Shown piece by piece: positions 56,763 through 64,000 of a stretch of DNA of 64,000 nucleotides. The notes under the pieces are model-generated. The model searched no databases, was not told where the DNA came from, and saw only the letters and a list, made by a program, of their open reading frames with translations. The position numbers and the translations under genes are program-made. How positions within the stretch are numbered: position 1 is the stretch's first letter; the number at the start of each line of letters is the position of its first letter. This DNA is from Brasilonema angustatum HA4187-MV1 (GTDB lineage: Bacteria; Cyanobacteriota; Cyanobacteriia; Cyanobacteriales; Nostocaceae), in contig JAHHGV010000013.1 of assembly GCA_019359695.1 (NCBI GenBank), positions 62,001-126,000 of the forward strand, given 5' to 3'.

Positions 56763-57039
56763 TGTTTTCTGGTGTTGGAACAGTTTAAGTTACGTTTACT
56801 TTACAAAGTTTATCTAACATATGACCACATTCATATAAGTTTAATTTTATATAGCAAATTTTGTAATAGTTAAATTATCTTGATTTAAATATTACGAGAA
56901 ACTACAATTTTTCACTACCTATATTAAAAGAGAGATAATCTCAAGTTAAGGAGACAATAATCTTTGGGATCATCAAATTTTGAACTATCAATAACATAAG
57001 ATAACGCGGCTAGATATGTCTAGCTGCAAGGGAGGTTGT

Positions 57040-59088
57040 ATGAACGAAAAAGTGAAATCGGGTTCGCGAAATGTGGCAATTGTTGGTCCATATTTAAGTG
57101 GAAAAACCACATTCCTGGAAAGTTTATTATTCGTTACAGGTGCAATAACTCGCAAAGGCAGCGTTAAGGATGGTAACACAATAGGAGATAGTGCTGCTGA
57201 ATCGCGCGATCGCCATATGAGTGTAGAAGTGAGTGCTGCTAGCACTGAATATAATGACACTCGCTTCACATTTATTGATTGTCCTGGAAGTGTGGAATTT
57301 GCCCAAGAAACGTACAACGCCTTAATGGGCGTGGATGCAGCAATTGTGGTTTGCGAACCCATCACAGACCGAGTCCTCACCCTTGCCCCTTTATTTAAAT
57401 TCCTTGACGACTGGGAAATTCCTCACCTCGTCTTTGTGAATAAAATGGATCGGGCTAATATTAATGTTTTAGACACGCTACACGCCCTCAAAGCCGTTTC
57501 CAGTCGTCCCTTGGTAGCCCATCAATATCCCATCATCCAAGGGGAACAGCTCATGGGCTTTATCGACTTGGTGAGCGAACAAGCATACAAGTACCATGCA
57601 GGTGCACCTGCTGACCCCATCGCCTTCCCGGAAGAACTCAAAGAACAAGAACACACAGCACGGGCAGAAATGCTCGAAGCTTTGGCAGATTTTGACGACC
57701 ATTTACTAGAAGAACTTTTAGAAGACATCGAACCTCCCCAAGAAGAAATCCTCAAAGACCTGAAAATGGAATTAGGGGCAGATTTGGTTGTCCCTGTTTT
57801 CTTTGGAGTTGCTGAGCAAGATTACGGTGTACGCCCACTTCTAGAAGCTTTACTCAGAGAAGCGCCTGAACCAGAAACCACAGCAGAACGTCGCTTAAAA
57901 GTTAAAAAAGGCGATTCCCCTGTGGCGCAAGTGCTGAAAACTTACTACACCCCCCAAGGTGGCAAATTATCTCTGGTACGAGTTTGGCGGGGTAAGTTAA
58001 CTGATGGCATTGTTCTCAACGGTGTTCGTGCTGGTGGTCTTTACCGCCTCATGGGACAACAACAGCAGTCAATTAATCAAGCTTGTGTTGGTGAAATCGT
58101 TGCGATTAGTCGTTTAGAGGGTATTAAGACCGGGGATACTCTTTCTTGTGAACAGATAACGACAGCATTACCCAAAGCTGGACAACTAGAACCAGTTTAT
58201 GCCCTGGCAATCACTCCCGAAAAGCGCAACGATGAAGTAAAACTCAGCAGTGCGATCACCAAGCTGTTGGAAGAAGACTGCTCTCTTGCTTGGGAACAAC
58301 ACGGCGATACCCACGAAGTTATTTTGTGGGGTCAAGGTGAGATTCATTTGCAAGTTGCACTAGACCGACTGCGCCGCAAATATAATTTGCCGATGACAAC
58401 GCACTTACCGCAAGTGCCTTACAAAGAAACCATTCGCAAACCGGCGTCATCAATTCACGGACGCTACAAACACCAAAGCGGTGGTCACGGACAGTTTGGC
58501 GATGTTTACCTTGACATTCAGCCATTATCACGCGGCGAAGGCTTTAACTTCAAAGAAACTATCGTAGGTGGTGTCGTTCCTAGGCAATACATTCCTGGTG
58601 TGGAAATAGGCGTGCGGGAGTTTCTGTCACATGGTCCCTTGGGTTTCCCCGTTGTGGATGTGGCGGTAACTTTAACAAATGGTTCATACCACACTGTTGA
58701 TAGTTCCGAGCAAGCATTTAAGCAAGCTGCCCGTCTTGCCATGCAAACAGGACTGCCGAAGTGTGAACCTACCCTGCTAGAACCGATCATTCGTGTGCAA
58801 GTCTCCACTCCCAACGAATTTACTGCCAAAGTGCTGCAACTTGTCACTGGTAGGCGGGGGCAGATTTTGGGTTATGAAGGTGTGCATGACTGGCAAGGAT
58901 GGGACTGTGTGATCGCTTATCTACCACAAGCAGAGATGCAGAACTTTATTGTGGAGTTGCGATCGCTCACTCTTGGCGTTGGTTCCTTCCATTGGGAATA
59001 CGACCATCTTCAAGAAGTTCCTGATAGAATTGCCGATCGCATTCTTACGTCTGGTAATGGCAATGGTGGTAATGGCAATGGTAAGTAA
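57040..59088 (+). CDS. EF-G-like translational GTPase with altered G3 motif
   Basis: A 682-aa protein from ATG 57040, with AAGGGAGG about five bases upstream (57016 is less likely). G1 is GPYLSGKT and G4 is NKMD. G3 is DCPGS: the catalytic histidine of EF-G (DTPGH) is Ser84. The rest follows EF-G domains II-V, including ASSIHGRYKHQSGGHGQFGDV and GFPVVDVAVTL. A Gly/Asn tail ends it. Such second EF-G-like proteins are known in several bacteria, with uncertain roles; reduced or different GTPase activity is inferred. Confidence 0.9.
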   Translation: MNEKVKSGSRNVAIVGPYLSGKTTFLESLLFVTGAITRKGSVKDGNTIGDSAAESRDRHMSVEVSAASTEYNDTRFTFIDCPGSVEFAQETYNALMGVDAAIVVCEPITDRVLTLAPLFKFLDDWEIPHLVFVNKMDRANINVLDTLHALKAVSSRPLVAHQYPIIQGEQLMGFIDLVSEQAYKYHAGAPADPIAFPEELKEQEHTARAEMLEALADFDDHLLEELLEDIEPPQEEILKDLKMELGADLVVPVFFGVAEQDYGVRPLLEALLREAPEPETTAERRLKVKKGDSPVAQVLKTYYTPQGGKLSLVRVWRGKLTDGIVLNGVRAGGLYRLMGQQQQSINQACVGEIVAISRLEGIKTGDTLSCEQITTALPKAGQLEPVYALAITPEKRNDEVKLSSAITKLLEEDCSLAWEQHGDTHEVILWGQGEIHLQVALDRLRRKYNLPMTTHLPQVPYKETIRKPASSIHGRYKHQSGGHGQFGDVYLDIQPLSRGEGFNFKETIVGGVVPRQYIPGVEIGVREFLSHGPLGFPVVDVAVTLTNGSYHTVDSSEQAFKQAARLAMQTGLPKCEPTLLEPIIRVQVSTPNEFTAKVLQLVTGRRGQILGYEGVHDWQGWDCVIAYLPQAEMQNFIVELRSLTLGVGSFHWEYDHLQEVPDRIADRILTSGNGNGGNGNGK

Positions 59089-59717
59089 TTCTTGATTTTG
59101 GATGAATCAAAATCCTCTAATTTTGCACAGTTGCTGATTTTGGTAATGATCAGGACTTATACCAATTCTCCATGAAGATGCACTTAATATTTATGAAACG
59201 AACCGCCAAGACGCCAAGAACGCCAAGAATGAAAGAGTAAGTATTAAGTGCAAGTTTACAGAGAACTGGTATTATATCATGTCCGTTCAAATAACCGTCC
59301 GCAGCGACCGTTAACGCGGGCACCATTTCCCGCGTTGACCTCGAACCAACATAGGGAGGCAGCGCGTTGGAGAGCCAGCGCTGCAGGAGGGGAGCCAGTG
59401 CGTTGCGGAGAGCAGCGCCTTGCGGGGGTTCCCCCCGTTGTGGCGACTGCGGAGGGTTCCCCCCGTTGTAGCACCTGGCGTTCTCCCGACCTAGGCGTCT
59501 GGCGTCCGGGTTCCCCGGCTTGTAGCGCGTGCCGTTCAACGGTGCACCACGTTTTTATCCGCCGCAAGACCGAGCGCTAAGTGGAGTACCACTATAGCGT
59601 GGGGCTTACGGCGAAGAAGCTAAAATATGACATTGACATGATCAGCAGGAAATTCAATCAAGCTCTATCAAAGTTAATATTTGAATTGAAGATGTATTTT
59701 GTAAGGTATCTATAATA
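59089..59717. repeat. Intergenic region with MITE and GC-rich composite repeat
   Basis: After the MITE at 59160-59271 lies a GC-rich block (about 59325-59570) with palindromic ggttccccccgtt and gagccagcgctgcaggagggg modules, related to those near 19100 and 26650. Open frames on both strands here are repeat artefacts. Confidence 0.6.
59160..59271. mobile_element. MITE, 112 bp, TTA target duplication
   Basis: Ends TACCAATTCTC and GAGAACTGGTA are inverted, and inner arms share TGCACTTAATA-like sequence. TTA flanks both sides (59157-59159, 59272-59274). The centre is a ccaagaacgcc minisatellite. The TACC end, the 3-base target and the length match the LysR MITEs, although the body differs. Confidence 0.7.
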
Positions 59718-60236
59718 ATGAAGCGAAAAGATAAAACTCGGTTACAGTCTGTTTTCAGTGTCCTGCTCCTCTTTTTGTTAACTCTTTGTGGGTTGCTGTT
59801 GAATCCCGCCGCTGTTTTAGCTCAGGAGAATAAGGTTAATTACACGCTCGCCAACTTAGAACATCAAGATTTTTCCAATAAAGATTTACATGGAACGTCC
59901 TTTGCAGGTGGAATTATGCAGGCGGCAAACTTCCAAGGGGCAAATCTCAGTGGAACTATTCTCACCAAGGGATCGTTTCTGAAAGCAGATTTAAGCGGAG
60001 CGAATCTTGCAGAAACATTTGCCGATCGCGTGATCTTTAGTGAAGCGAATTTAACCAACGCCATTTTGACTGATGGCATTTTCAGCAGTAGTCACTTCTT
60101 TGATGCAGTGATTACAGGAGCAGATTTTTCTAATTCAATTGTTGATCCTTACGAAGTGAAATTGATGTGCGAACGTGCTGATGGAGTTAATCCTGTGACA
60201 GGTGTGTCAACCCGTGACAGCTTGGGATGTCGCTGA
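59718..60236 (+). CDS. Exported pentapeptide-repeat protein
   Basis: A 172-aa protein with a signal peptide ([24 protein letters not shown]) and about 15 pentapeptide units (A(N/D)LxG/F type: [29 protein letters not shown]). These fold into a right-handed quadrilateral beta-helix. Two cysteines near the C-terminus ([12 protein letters not shown]) may form a disulfide. It resembles thylakoid-lumen pentapeptide proteins; the function is unknown. Confidence 0.85.
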   Translation: MKRKDKTRLQSVFSVLLLFLLTLCGLLLNPAAVLAQENKVNYTLANLEHQDFSNKDLHGTSFAGGIMQAANFQGANLSGTILTKGSFLKADLSGANLAETFADRVIFSEANLTNAILTDGIFSSSHFFDAVITGADFSNSIVDPYEVKLMCERADGVNPVTGVSTRDSLGCR

Positions 60237-60273
60237 ATTGTCAATTATCAGTTAACTGTTCACTGATTTCCTC

Positions 60274-61002
60274 ATGACTGGACGCTACTGTAATACAGCA
60301 GACGTTATCCTCTTGGATATTGAAGGCACCACTACCCCGGTTGACTACGTCTTCGGGGTGTTATTTCCATTTGCCCGCGACTATGTAGCGGATTTTCTCA
60401 CAACTCATCAGCAGGATGCACAGGTGCAGACTGATTTGCAATGGTTAAGGCAAGAGTACGAAACTGATTTAGCACAGGGGTTGTCAGTACCTGATTGGCA
60501 GGAAACGGAGGCGACGGCGGCTGTTCCTTATATCCACCATTTGATTGCTATTGACCGCAAATCCACAGGGTTAAAATCGTTGCAGGGTAAGATTTGGAAT
60601 CAGGGGTATCGAGATGGTACATTGCGATCGCAAATGTTTGCAGACGTAAAACCCGCATTTGAACGCTGGACAACTGCTGGCAAACGGCTGTTTATTTTCT
60701 CATCTGGCAGTGTGCAAGCGCAACAACTCCTATTTCAGTACAGTGAAGTGGGAGACTTGACTGTTTTTATCAGCGGTTACTTTGACACCCAAACGGGTTC
60801 CAAAAGGGAAGCCGAGAGTTATCGCAAAATAGCCGATGCTATCGGAATCGCACCAGACAAAATTCTCTTTATCTCAGACGTCACTGCTGAACTAAAAGCA
60901 GCTCAAGTTGCTGGAATGCAAACGCTGTTTTCCGTGCGACTGGGGAATCATTCGTCGGAGTCGGAGGGATTTACAGCGATTCACAATTTTGATAACGTTT
61001 GA
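60274..61002 (+). CDS. mtnC: Acireductone synthase (enolase-phosphatase E1)
   Basis: A 242-aa HAD phosphatase. Motif I is LLDIEGTTTPVDYV, motif II FSSGSVQAQQLLF, and motif III/IV FISDVTAELKAA. The DIEGT signature is specific to MtnC, which enolises and dephosphorylates 2,3-diketomethylthiopentyl-1-phosphate in the methionine salvage pathway. No other mtn gene lies in the window. Confidence 0.93.
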   Translation: MTGRYCNTADVILLDIEGTTTPVDYVFGVLFPFARDYVADFLTTHQQDAQVQTDLQWLRQEYETDLAQGLSVPDWQETEATAAVPYIHHLIAIDRKSTGLKSLQGKIWNQGYRDGTLRSQMFADVKPAFERWTTAGKRLFIFSSGSVQAQQLLFQYSEVGDLTVFISGYFDTQTGSKREAESYRKIADAIGIAPDKILFISDVTAELKAAQVAGMQTLFSVRLGNHSSESEGFTAIHNFDNV

Positions 61003-61119
61003 TGCCTTTTACCAGATGCATGTCACCCCACCTGCTTTACTATCTAGCAAATCATTCATTGAACAGCATATATCAAATGGCAGTAAGCTGTTTATTTATG
61101 AGATTTGTATCAAACTACT

Positions 61120-62355
61120 ATGGCAACAATTAACGACAACTACCTCAAGCTCAAAGCAGGTTACCTATTCCCGGAAATAGGGCGACGAGTCAATGCTTTT
61201 GCACAAGCAAATCCGGATGCTAAGCTGATCAAGCTAGGTATTGGCGACGTCACAGAACCACTGCCAGAAGCTTGCCGCACAGCGATGATTAAAGCGGTTG
61301 AAGAAATGGGCGATCGCGCTTCATTCAAAGGTTATGGTCCAGAGCAAGGCTATACTTGGTTACTGGAAAAAATAGCTGCCCAAGATTTTCAAGCGCGAGG
61401 ATGCGAAGTTGATGCATCGGAAATCTTCACTTCCGATGGTTCTAAATGCGACACAGGCAACATTCTCGACATCTTTGGTAACAACAACATCATCGCCGTC
61501 ACTGATCCTGTGTATCCTGTATATGTAGACACAAATGTGATGGCAGGAAATACTGGATCAGCAAATGATAAAGGCGAATTCGAGGGCTTAGTTTATCTGC
61601 CAATTACGGCTGAAAACAACTTCACTGCCGAAATTCCTTCTCAAAAAGTCGATTTAATTTACCTCTGTTTCCCTAATAACCCCACTGGCGCTGTCGCTAC
61701 GAAAGAACACTTAAAAGCATGGGTGGACTATGCTAGAGCACACGGCTCGATCATTTTCTTCGACGCTGCTTACGAAGCTTATATCACCGATGCAGAACTT
61801 CCTCACTCCATCTACGAAATTGAAGGAGCAAGGGAATGTGCGATTGAGTTTCGTTCTTTCTCCAAAAACGCAGGTTTTACCGGTACCCGCTGTGCGTTCA
61901 CCGTTGTCCCGAAAAACCTGACAGCAAAAGCAGCCGATGGTTCCGATGTGGAACTGTGGAAACTGTGGAACCGTCGCCAGTCCACCAAGTTTAATGGCGT
62001 ATCTTACATTGTGCAACGTGGAGCTGAGGCAGTTTACTCCCAGGAAGGACAAGCGCAAATAAAGGAACTGATTAGCTTCTATTTGGAGAATGCCGAAATT
62101 ATTCGCGAGAAACTCACAGCCGCAGGATTAGCAGTTTACGGTGGTGTGAATGCACCTTACGTTTGGGTACAAACTCCCAACGGTTTGTCCAGTTGGGATT
62201 TCTTCGATAAGTTGCTGCACACCTGCAATGTTGTAGGTACACCTGGTTCTGGGTTTGGTGCAGCCGGGGAAGGTTACTTCCGCATTTCGGCTTTCAATAG
62301 TCGGGAGAATGTGGAAGAGGCGATGAAGCGAATTACAGACAGATTCACGTCTTAG
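61120..62355 (+). CDS. dapL: LL-diaminopimelate aminotransferase
   Basis: A 411-aa PLP aminotransferase from ATG 61120. [19 protein letters not shown] is the family N-terminus; [30 protein letters not shown] and the PLP lysine in [13 protein letters not shown] follow. It converts tetrahydrodipicolinate directly to LL-diaminopimelate for lysine and peptidoglycan, the route used by cyanobacteria and plants. Confidence 0.97.
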   Translation: MATINDNYLKLKAGYLFPEIGRRVNAFAQANPDAKLIKLGIGDVTEPLPEACRTAMIKAVEEMGDRASFKGYGPEQGYTWLLEKIAAQDFQARGCEVDASEIFTSDGSKCDTGNILDIFGNNNIIAVTDPVYPVYVDTNVMAGNTGSANDKGEFEGLVYLPITAENNFTAEIPSQKVDLIYLCFPNNPTGAVATKEHLKAWVDYARAHGSIIFFDAAYEAYITDAELPHSIYEIEGARECAIEFRSFSKNAGFTGTRCAFTVVPKNLTAKAADGSDVELWKLWNRRQSTKFNGVSYIVQRGAEAVYSQEGQAQIKELISFYLENAEIIREKLTAAGLAVYGGVNAPYVWVQTPNGLSSWDFFDKLLHTCNVVGTPGSGFGAAGEGYFRISAFNSRENVEEAMKRITDRFTS

Positions 62356-62395
62356 TGTAAAATTCCCTACAATCGTACGTTGTTTCCATAAACTG

Positions 62396-62434
62396 CTCTC
62401 CTCTAGTTTACTGACTAGAGGAGCTTGCTTTTTA
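62396..62434 (+). terminator. Terminator of dapL
   Basis: CTCCTCTAGT (62398-62407) pairs with ACTAGAGGAG (62414-62423) and is followed by CTTGCTTTTTAC. Confidence 0.8.
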
Positions 62435-62530
62435 CTTGCTACCTCATTTGATGGCGTAGGACAGTTTACCTACCCACAGAATTAAGCTGAATCACAGCCC
62501 CAGTATCCTAATGGTTTCGACATGATTTAA

Positions 62531-62625
62531 AATCTTTAGTGAGTGTTTATCGTTTCGCGGTAAACGCACCTGTTTCAAAATCAGCAAACACTAAAGATTG
62601 AGTGTCGGTAGTGTTTGCTTTTTTT
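62531..62625 (+). ncRNA. Structured RNA with mutually exclusive hairpins, attenuator-like
   Basis: AATCTTTAGTG (62531-62541) can pair with CACTAAAGATT (62589-62599), enclosing a 10-bp hairpin GTGTTTATCG/CGGTAAACGC (62543-62567). Alternatively GCAAACACTA (62584-62593) pairs with TAGTGTTTGC (62609-62618) followed by T7, an intrinsic terminator. The two pairings share 62589-62593 and exclude each other, as in attenuators and riboswitches. No gene follows on this strand, so it may be a small RNA instead. Confidence 0.5.
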
Positions 62626-63031
62626 ATTCACTTTGAAAAGCTTCAAGTTGGGACAAGTCAAGACTGGTGATTTTCTCTCAAACTTTGTACTTTGCTTGTT
62701 CTGCATTAAGCTTTGTGAAAATTATTCTATTTGAGTTGGTGGCAAATCTCCAGAAGATAAAGCGATCGCCGTGCCCAGTTTAAAAAGTTGCTGGCGTTAG
62801 TTGAGACGGCAAATTTTATGCCTAGCCAGTGCGATCGCCCAGAGGGCAGACGCAATCATGCGTATCGCCTAGCGCCCGCAACCTTGAAGCGATCCCATGA
62901 TTCATATTTTGATTCAGCAACGCCAAATAAACACCTCTCTCACTCAAGAGTGTTTCTTCACAGTCAAATCAAAAAACGCTAAGTTTGATCTCAGCGTCTA
63001 TGAAACATTGTGATATTCTCAGGTGAATAAC

Positions 63032-63463
63032 TTACTCACGAGTTGATTTCACAACATTCAAAAGCCGATCGCGAATTGCCTTGAGTTGCTCTTGGTTGTT
63101 GACTGGTGAGCGTGGTGCTGGTAACTCTGTATTAGGCCAAGTGGTTAAATCAAAGCAAGGACATACCAACGGTGGCATGCCCACATTTTTCACAGGTACT
63201 GGCATATCGCAACGCCCGCAGGGAGAAACATCCCAAGCAGGTGTCAGCAATTCTGCTATGGTTTCCCGTGTACCTTCTATGTAGCAGTCGCCTGACTCAG
63301 GTAAAATAATCCTTTGCCAGCACTGTTCAAACTCGTCGCTATAGCGATCGCCAGCTATAACTTTTTGCGGCTGTAAGGTTGCCGCACCGTTGTCTATGAC
63401 AACTTTTTTGCCTAGCTGGAACCAGTAAGCTAAATATCTTTTTACGTCTTGTTGTGATGCCAT
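63032..63463 (-). CDS. Conserved protein of unknown function, possible metal-binding cysteines
   Basis: A 143-aa protein I cannot assign. The centre carries SPCGRCDMPVPVKNVGMPPLVCPCFDL, a CxxC...CxC pattern fit for zinc. The C-terminus is a helix (NNQEQLKAIRDRLLNVVKS). It lies between cobU and the RNA element on the minus strand. Confidence 0.7.
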   Translation of the reverse strand: MASQQDVKRYLAYWFQLGKKVVIDNGAATLQPQKVIAGDRYSDEFEQCWQRIILPESGDCYIEGTRETIAELLTPAWDVSPCGRCDMPVPVKNVGMPPLVCPCFDLTTWPNTELPAPRSPVNNQEQLKAIRDRLLNVVKSTRE

Positions 63464-63579
63464 ACTAAAATTCTAGACTGTAGATTCTAGTTTTTCTGTG
63501 AGGAATTTTGAATAAACTCTTAAGAAGAGTTACTGAGTTCTTAACTATTAGTTACTTTGCGATTTCTATGCGAGTTTTT

Positions 63580-64000
63580 TTATTTAGGCAAAGGCGAACC
63601 GAGCAAGCTCAAATTGAGAACATGACCCCCTGTGACTAAATAAACTTCTTGGCTGATACCTGCTAACTGACGCACCAAATGACCTAGGCGATCGCGAAAG
63701 GTTCGACCAATAGGATAAGCTGGCACAACACCCCAACCTGTTTCCTCTGCAACAAAAATCACATCAGCAGAAACTAACTCCACTGTTTCTAAAAACTCTC
63801 GAACAATGTTTTCCCAAATCAACTCGTCTTGTTCTAAAAGATTTGCTACCCAAGTGCCTAAAGAATCTACCAAAAGACAGATATTTTGTTCTGCGTTCGC
63901 AAGAGTTGCAGACAATTCATATGGCACTTCTAATGTCGCCCAATCTTGAGGACGGCGTCGTTTATGTTGTAATATACGTTGTTGCCATTCTTCATCTTCT
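63580..64000 (-). CDS. cobU: Adenosylcobinamide kinase/guanylyltransferase, 5' end missing
   Basis: The frame runs from the window edge to a stop at 63580 (about 139 codons). Visible are HKRRRPQDWATLEVP, then ICLLVDSLGTWVANLL (the Walker B-like strand), FVAEETGWGVVPAYPIGRTFRDRLG and the C-terminal VYLVTGGHVLNL. These are CobU hallmarks for the nucleotide loop assembly of cobalamin. The N-terminal P-loop is outside the window. Confidence 0.9.
   Translation of the reverse strand, partial: EDEEWQQRILQHKRRRPQDWATLEVPYELSATLANAEQNICLLVDSLGTWVANLLEQDELIWENIVREFLETVELVSADVIFVAEETGWGVVPAYPIGRTFRDRLGHLVRQLAGISQEVYLVTGGHVLNLSLLGSPLPK

Larger units (their letters stand above)
62356..63031. other. Gene-poor region with two terminators and an RNA element
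   Basis: It holds the dapL terminator and the structured RNA at 62531-62625. The 64-codon frame 62788-62982 consists largely of HIP1 (gcgatcgc) flanks and is not convincing. Confidence 0.5.

Noticed and set aside
59150-59580. Frames on both strands after the EF-G-like gene
   Set aside because: They lie in a MITE and a GC-rich repeat block.
62788-62982. 64-codon plus-strand frame
   Set aside because: It is built from HIP1-containing intergenic sequence with no ribosome site or motif.

Overview
The window is chromosomal DNA of a cyanobacterium, most likely a filamentous, probably heterocyst-forming member of the Nostocales. The evidence is psbEFLJ with rubA-ycf48, ndhCKJ, the phycobilisome gene apcD, a CIRCE/K-box controlled groESL operon, the cyanobacterial DUF3038/DUF4335 pair, an LL-diaminopimelate aminotransferase, a XisH/XisI pair, frequent HIP1 palindromes (gcgatcgc) and long intergenic regions full of short repeats. 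Genus cannot be decided from sequence alone.

Layout. 1-4150: a partial membrane protein, then a Y-RNA-like (Yrl) RNA with a tRNA-shaped body directly upstream of a Ro60/Rsr (TROVE-vWA) gene, a XisH/XisI pair and a GNAT acetyltransferase. 4541-9433: two tandem glutathione-reductase-type enzymes, a small esterase and hisC. 9557-13801: conserved unknowns, a 1.1 kb AT-rich gap, a second GNAT protein and a TonB-like protein. 13856-18043: tRNA-Gly and the pstSCAB phosphate transporter (minus strand) with a Pho box. 18465-25564: bioY, lspA, a secreted low-complexity protein, an FHA-class A penicillin-binding protein, DUF4335 and DUF3038. 25951-32247: apt, an oligopeptide-type ABC permease, purF and purL. 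32248-33737 is a large gene-poor gap. 33738-38961: apcD, an RlmD-type methyltransferase, an anti-sigma-like kinase and asnS. 39066-42585: a methyltransferase, a decayed LysR gene split by two related MITEs, a NIL-domain protein and a NarL-type response regulator. 43579-45910: groES-groEL with its operators. 46205-50704: psbEFLJ, ycf48 and rubA divergent from ndhCKJ, photosystem II and NDH-1 genes. 50860-55674: an accessory island with a P-loop ATPase, a TPR protein with a degenerate NTPase-like head, and a DUF2887 (Rpn-like) protein. 57040-64000: an EF-G-like GTPase, a lumenal-type pentapeptide protein, mtnC, dapL, a structured terminator/antiterminator-like element and a partial cobU.

Most genes are housekeeping or photosynthetic. 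The most unusual parts are the Yrl-Ro60 ribonucleoprotein locus, the ATPase/TPR/nuclease-like island, the repeat-expanded N-terminus of NdhJ, the MITE-disrupted LysR pseudogene and the attenuator-like RNA after dapL.
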